From contig NZ_JAGYXY010000003.1 of the NCBI RefSeq assembly GCF_018362775.1, forward strand, positions 155,980 through 219,979: a stretch of 64,000 nt of DNA, read 5' to 3'. A program made the position numbers and the translations under genes. Numbering within the stretch: the first letter of the stretch is position 1; every line of letters begins with the position of its first letter. This stretch comes from Alistipes montrealensis (GTDB taxonomy: Bacteria; Bacteroidota; Bacteroidia; Bacteroidales; Rikenellaceae). The notes beneath the pieces are model-generated. The model was not told the DNA's origin and did no database searches. It saw only the letters and a list, made by a program, of their open reading frames with translations. Positions 59,775-64,000 of this stretch are shown here, piece by piece.

Positions 59775-61739
59775 TCAGAATTCGATCTCGTTCACACGAA
59801 CCACCCACGGCAATACCTCGACGGATACCGAGATATAAACGTCGCCGGTCTCGTCTGGATCTTTGGGATCGACGGGGTCGGGATCGTTCTCCGAAAGGCG
59901 GGGATGTCCGAGGCGGTTGATCTTCGTCACGGCGAGTTTGTAGACGTTGTTACGCACGACGGCAAACTCCATATCCCCCATCACGCCCGCATTGTCGTTG
60001 TTGTCGTGACGGTTCCAGTAGAAATAGTAGCAGTAGTAGCCCCACTTGCCGTCATCCTCGCTGGACTGGTAGAGCGTGATGCCGTTTTTGGTCGCGGCCT
60101 TTTTGAACAGTTGAAGCGCATCGTCCGTCTTTCCTTCGTCGTTCCACTTATGCCACAGATAGTTGGGACTATCCACATCCTGTCCTTCGCCTTCGTGGGC
60201 GCCTTTGCCGAACACCGCTTCGTAGAAACTGTTGGTCGTAACGATCGTGCCGTCCTCCAGCGTCGCAGCCTTCAATGCCGCCTTAGCCACATTGGGCCAA
60301 CGCAGATAGAGATTGCCGCCGAACGTGTAGAGAATGGGATCGGTATTGGTGTTGTGATTGAGCTCCAGCGAGGCATCACTCATATCGTAGTCGAGCACTT
60401 TGGCCAGCGTTGCGATCTGCTCGTCGGACGAGGTCCGTGCAGCCTCCGTAGGTATCATCCGGCCTTTGAATACGACTCCCGTCGACAGGCCGGCGGTCAT
60501 ACGCTTGGTTTCGTTCACCGTATTTTCAGTCACATAACGCCAGATTTTGTAGGATGTAGCGCCATCGCCCGTGTACTCGTCGTTCTCTTTGTCCGTACCC
60601 AGCACCTCTGCGATCGGCGAGGTGTACCACTGTTCGCGGGCCGTTGCGTCGATGACGCCGTTGTCGCTCTCGGAGCCCACGCGGAACAACGGGAAATTGT
60701 AAGCCGCCGGACCCGGTGCTTTCGTATCGTAGTCGACATCGACGACATAGTTGCCCGGCGCCGTTCCCCACGGAATCTCAGGACGGCAAACACCGCCCTC
60801 TATGGCCCCGGCAGCGGTAACACGGCGAAAATAGTAGAACTTGTTGCTCATGTTGACCAACGCCATGCGATTGAGCTCGATGTCGACGATGTCGACGGGC
60901 TCCGCCTCGGCGGTCAGCTTCGTGGCAACCACATGATATTTATTGCCGCCCAGCTCGCTGCCGTCGCGGAAATCGAAACGCGCCACCGAGCGCTCGACAC
61001 GCACGGGACCGTTGTTTTCGAGGCGGTCGCCGCTGGAAGTAGAAGAATTGATCGAGAGATCGAGAGGTACGGAAGCCGATGAATAGAGATCCCACTCTTT
61101 AAACGTGCGGGGCAGCATCTTCGTGGCGATGGTGGCATTGGTCATCAACATCGCGCCGCGGGCCCAGATCGACGTGTTCTTACCGGCGGTCTCCGACACT
61201 TCGCAGACCTTGTCGATCCACGACGTATCGCCGAGAGCGAAGCCGCTCTGGCTGTCGTCCGAGGTTTTGAAACTCGCCAGCAGGTCGTCGGTATAGTTGC
61301 AGATGACAAAGACGTTGACCCGCTGATCGGAAAGAGCATTGTTGTTATAATAAGCGGCCAGTGCAGTCTTCGAGAGTTTGGAGGTCGCCCTGACCGAGGT
61401 TTGCGACATTTCGAGACCGGTATCTACCGTCCCGGAAGTGATGTAACCGTTGTCGCCGGGACGGGCCAGCACGATGAGCATGCGCTTGACCGTGTTCTCA
61501 TGATCCTTGCCGACCTCGGTCTTATCGTCGCTTGCCGAAGAACCATCTTCGGGATCGACGGTAGTGCTTCGCGTACCCTTACCCGCAGTAGGTAGTGACA
61601 CAGATACGGACACATAAACTTTGTCACCCGGATTAACGACGCTGCCGCCGTCCACGTCGTTCTCGACGTCATCGTTGCTGCACCCCATCGCCATACCCAC
61701 GGCAAGAAGGGCTGCTAAAAAATTGTTCAGAAGCTTCAT
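59775..61739 (-). CDS. Mfa1-like major fimbrial subunit
   Basis: The 654-residue protein has a lipoprotein signal (MKLLNNFLAALLAVGMAMGC), a low-complexity N-terminal linker, then KRMLIVLARPGDNGYITSGT and RVNVFVICNYTDDLL, matching the Mfa1-type fimbrilin N-domain. The C-terminal domain includes DMEFAVVRNNVYKLAVTKIN and ends in DVYISVSVEVLPWVVRVNEI-EF, the polymerisation strand of type V pili. It is exported as a lipoprotein and, by analogy, cleaved at the surface to polymerise. At 654 residues it is longer than P. gingivalis Mfa1. Position after DUF3868 and before Mfa2 fits. Confidence 0.9.
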   Translation of the reverse strand: MKLLNNFLAALLAVGMAMGCSNDDVENDVDGGSVVNPGDKVYVSVSVSLPTAGKGTRSTTVDPEDGSSASDDKTEVGKDHENTVKRMLIVLARPGDNGYITSGTVDTGLEMSQTSVRATSKLSKTALAAYYNNNALSDQRVNVFVICNYTDDLLASFKTSDDSQSGFALGDTSWIDKVCEVSETAGKNTSIWARGAMLMTNATIATKMLPRTFKEWDLYSSASVPLDLSINSSTSSGDRLENNGPVRVERSVARFDFRDGSELGGNKYHVVATKLTAEAEPVDIVDIELNRMALVNMSNKFYYFRRVTAAGAIEGGVCRPEIPWGTAPGNYVVDVDYDTKAPGPAAYNFPLFRVGSESDNGVIDATAREQWYTSPIAEVLGTDKENDEYTGDGATSYKIWRYVTENTVNETKRMTAGLSTGVVFKGRMIPTEAARTSSDEQIATLAKVLDYDMSDASLELNHNTNTDPILYTFGGNLYLRWPNVAKAALKAATLEDGTIVTTNSFYEAVFGKGAHEGEGQDVDSPNYLWHKWNDEGKTDDALQLFKKAATKNGITLYQSSEDDGKWGYYCYYFYWNRHDNNDNAGVMGDMEFAVVRNNVYKLAVTKINRLGHPRLSENDPDPVDPKDPDETGDVYISVSVEVLPWVVRVNEIEF

Positions 61740-61759
61740 TGCATTATGTATTAAGTGAT

Positions 61760-63199
61760 CTATTTCGGTTCATTCGTCAACTCTACGACCTGTCGCAAAG
61801 CCTCCCCGGCTTCACCGATGCCGCGATTGCGGGCCTCTTCGAAGATCGCCGCCGCCACATCGTACCTCTCCGACAGCGCCGCCAGCACACCCCTGGCATA
61901 GAGCGCCTCGGCCCGGTCGCCGGCTTTGGACAAATAGCGTTCAGCACGTTTCAGGTCGCCGCGCATCATCGCCGTCGTGGCGGCATTGAGGTTGGCCGTC
62001 GGATCGTCGGGGAACATGCGCACGGCGATCTCGAACGTCTCGGCATACTCGTCACTGCCCGGCTCCATCTCCTGTGCGGCCATATACATCTCCTGCAAAC
62101 TCAGCTTCTGCGGCTGCGTCTTCAACAGGCGCCGGATCTCGGCCACGTCGGTATAGGCGCGAACCTCGTATTTCACGGCATAGTCCGAATGACGCAACCC
62201 CGGATAGACGTTTGCAAGCAGGTAGGCATAAGATTCGGGGTAACTCTTTTTGATCCGCCACTCTTTCGCGTCGGGCGCCAGATCACTGCGGATCACCACA
62301 AGAATCGCCGTCCGGTCGGCGAGCCCCGATGTCTCGACGAAGCGTTCCAGGCCGGCCCAATCTTCCGGTTCGTAATCGGTGGTGAGCAGCGACTCGGGGA
62401 AATCATATTGCCGCTGCACATACTCTTTGAGCGTCTGCGTACGCCCCTTCGCCAACCGTTCGTTGTTGGCATACGTGCCTTCCGGTGAAGCATACCCCTT
62501 AATCGTCACACCGATGATCTTAGTGTCGGCGTCGGCTTTGACGGCATCGATCGTGGCGAGAATCTTCCGCAGCTCGGCGGGGTTATTACGATAGGTTTCG
62601 TAGATTTTCGTGCGGTTGACCGGGAAATCGATGTTAGCAGAACCTTCCACCGTAAGGATTTTCGCCTCCGCTTCGGGACGGACATAGACCGGAACCGGAA
62701 CGAAATAGCGTTTCTCAGGTTCGAACCCAAGTGCCGTCAGCCGCTCATCGGCATCCGACAACGGAGCGCCGCAGCAACCTCGCACCTGACTCCTGGCGCT
62801 GAGTGTCGCCGTATTCATCCACGTTTCATAAGGGATCACCGCCCGGTATTCGATCACCCCGATACGCCCCTCGCGGTAGAGTGTCGCATCGTCCGGCGTC
62901 AGGCCATTGCGCAAATGATAATAATAGCGGTTACGGCCGGCGATCAGCGCCGGCGGCAGCGTCACACTCGCAGTACCCTGCGTCAGCGTCGGGGTCAGCA
63001 GCACCTCCAAATTGGTTTTAAGATCCAGTGCCGAAACATCGATGTCCATCGCTACGAACAGTTTCTCGTCAGCACGCGACACGGCCAGATTCGATACAGT
63101 CACCCGACCGTCGAGGATCGGCTGCGCCTTCGTCGGCTGTTCCGCAAGCAAAAACGACAATCCGAAGAAAAGAATTTTCGAAATATTATTTGCCTTCAT
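61760..63199 (-). CDS. DUF3868 domain protein with OmpA-like region
   Basis: The start at 63199 gives 479 residues with a signal peptide (MKANNISKILFFGLSFLLAEQPTKAQ). The N-terminal half is the DUF3868 beta region (LEVLLTPTLTQGTASVTLPP, LIAGRNRYYYHLRNG). The middle has an OmpA-like peptidoglycan-binding pattern (GSANIDFPVNRTKIY, VTIKGYASPEGTYANNERLAKGR). The C-terminal ~110 residues are TPR-like helices (LNAATTAMMRGDLKRAERYL). It is a standard component of Bacteroidales Mfa1-type loci and presumably links the fimbrial base to the wall; this role is inferred. Confidence 0.87.
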   Translation of the reverse strand: MKANNISKILFFGLSFLLAEQPTKAQPILDGRVTVSNLAVSRADEKLFVAMDIDVSALDLKTNLEVLLTPTLTQGTASVTLPPALIAGRNRYYYHLRNGLTPDDATLYREGRIGVIEYRAVIPYETWMNTATLSARSQVRGCCGAPLSDADERLTALGFEPEKRYFVPVPVYVRPEAEAKILTVEGSANIDFPVNRTKIYETYRNNPAELRKILATIDAVKADADTKIIGVTIKGYASPEGTYANNERLAKGRTQTLKEYVQRQYDFPESLLTTDYEPEDWAGLERFVETSGLADRTAILVVIRSDLAPDAKEWRIKKSYPESYAYLLANVYPGLRHSDYAVKYEVRAYTDVAEIRRLLKTQPQKLSLQEMYMAAQEMEPGSDEYAETFEIAVRMFPDDPTANLNAATTAMMRGDLKRAERYLSKAGDRAEALYARGVLAALSERYDVAAAIFEEARNRGIGEAGEALRQVVELTNEPK

Positions 63200-63210
63200 G
63201 ACTGCATGAA

Positions 63211-63798
63211 TTAAAAGGTATAGACCAGATTTACAGCCGCTTTGGTCGGCCCCACATAATGGTGCGGCCGGTCTTCGGCGAGCTTTCGTCCGCATCTGGC
63301 GCACGGATAACTGTCGAATCGCGTATAGATCCATCCGACACCCAATTCGGCCTCCAGATTCCAGTGCGTACCCAGAATCCAGGCATAGCCATAGGCGACG
63401 CCAGCTCCGGTGAACCAGCCCTGATAGCGGCGCTCCGAGATTTTCGAGAAATCGGTTCCCAGAAACGAAATGCCGTTTTTCAGTCCACCTATATTATACT
63501 TGCCGCCCAGTATATGCATTCCCAGAAAATGCCCTGCAAAGCGGTCGCAAAACCAATAGCGCGCCTCGGGCTGCACGAGCCAATGTTTCCACCTCCGTTC
63601 ATGCGACAACGTCCAACCGTTGTAATTGCCCGATACGTCGAGTGTCCACCGCGGCGCCATTCCGACCTCTACTCCGATGTTTATGGTATAAAGGGCATCG
63701 TAAAGCAGATTGGTTTTAACCGCGATCCGCTGTCCCTGTGCACAAACGCCGCAAAACGTCAGGCTCAGGAACAAGAATCCTTTAATCAAATTTTTCAT
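63211..63798 (-). CDS. DUF3575 outer-membrane-type protein, first gene of the fimbrial operon
   Basis: The start at 63798 gives 195 residues with a signal peptide (MKNLIKGFLFLSLTFCGVCAQG) and the DUF3575 opening RIAVKTNLLYDALYTINIGVEVGM. Alternating strands (WTLDVSGNYNGWTL, WLVQPEARYWFCDRFAGHF) end in AAVNLVYTF, consistent with a small outer-membrane barrel. DUF3575 genes commonly lead Mfa1 loci. The 11-bp gap to the next gene supports one transcript. Confidence 0.88.
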   Translation of the reverse strand: MKNLIKGFLFLSLTFCGVCAQGQRIAVKTNLLYDALYTINIGVEVGMAPRWTLDVSGNYNGWTLSHERRWKHWLVQPEARYWFCDRFAGHFLGMHILGGKYNIGGLKNGISFLGTDFSKISERRYQGWFTGAGVAYGYAWILGTHWNLEAELGVGWIYTRFDSYPCARCGRKLAEDRPHHYVGPTKAAVNLVYTF

Positions 63799-64000
63799 TA
63801 TCACATCCGATATTTCAATATAAACGAATCTTCGGTGGGAGTATATCGCAACCATGCCAGAATGCATTCATATACTCTGATATTCAGCCATACACCAAGC
63901 TGTCCCAAGTATTCCCGGAACAATTCTCACTCTCAATAATCTGACGCTGATACTGGAAATACGAGTTATGCTATGAATGGTTTCTTTCTAAGAAACCACA
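63799..64000 (-). promoter_or_regulatory. Upstream region of the fimbrial operon with inverted repeats
   Basis: No clear TAnnTTTG box is visible. Two inverted repeats are: GAGTATAT (63839-63846) with ATATACTC (63870-63877), and GGTTTCTT with AAGAAACC at 63979-63997. Either could be an operator. The second, at the window edge, may be part of a longer element. Confidence 0.4.

Overview
The window is about 64 kb of a Bacteroidales chromosome, most likely Alistipes or a close Rikenellaceae relative. The evidence is the many Bacteroidetes-type -7 boxes (TAnnTTTG, mostly TATCTTTG), a FeoA-FeoB fusion, a PorV/PorQ-type protein, a small Hc1-like histone, an Mfa1-type (type V) fimbrial operon and Rhs-type toxin fragments. 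Genus is inference; no rRNA gene is present. The backbone is visibly GC-rich, while the stretch at about 47.9-54.7 kb is clearly AT-rich.

Layout. 1-9.7 kb: a glyA operon (glyA, DUF2461 protein, esterase cut by the window edge), fabG, a PorV-like protein, a low-molecular-weight tyrosine phosphatase, DoxX, a thioredoxin-like periplasmic protein, an Omp85-type barrel, a phosphoethanolamine transferase and a histone-like protein. 9.9-15.5 kb: a complete RND tripartite efflux operon. 15.6-20.9 kb: FeoAB with its small Cys-rich partner, LrgA/LrgB, and an aminotransferase. 21-29 kb: acyltransferase, cyclophilin and purT (one operon), a phosphoesterase/beta-propeller protein, an LruC-type lipoprotein and a second acyltransferase. 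29.2-29.9 kb: tmRNA (ssrA, minus strand), followed by two 146-bp tandem units that repeat its 3' end and terminator. 30-36.4 kb: two adjacent paralogous hybrid histidine kinases with different sensor halves. 36.6-47.8 kb: FtsE, GyrB, uridine kinase, WG-repeat protein, MutS, a UDG-family protein, a RecD-like helicase, a conserved hypothetical, a DUF3822-like protein and RsmD, ending in tRNA-Asp.

47.9-54.7 kb is an accessory island directly after tRNA-Asp. It is built from decayed Rhs toxin ends and immunity-like genes: two Imm11/DUF1629-like copies sharing an almost identical 3' part, four secreted or lipoprotein candidates, an Rhs-M23 peptidase gene split by a frameshift and a TGA, and an Rhs-zincin (HERQH) gene overlapping a lipoprotein immunity candidate. 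The two Rhs cores abut head to head at about 52915, both 5'-truncated, which points to recombination within the shared core. This is the most unusual part of the window.

54.8-63.8 kb is a six-gene fimbrial operon on the minus strand (DUF3575, DUF3868/OmpA-like, Mfa1-like major subunit, Mfa2/FimB-like subunit, a third fimbrillin-like lipoprotein, and a large DUF4906-like presumed tip protein). Three consecutive subunits end in similar beta strands. Long open frames antisense to real genes were treated as shadows.
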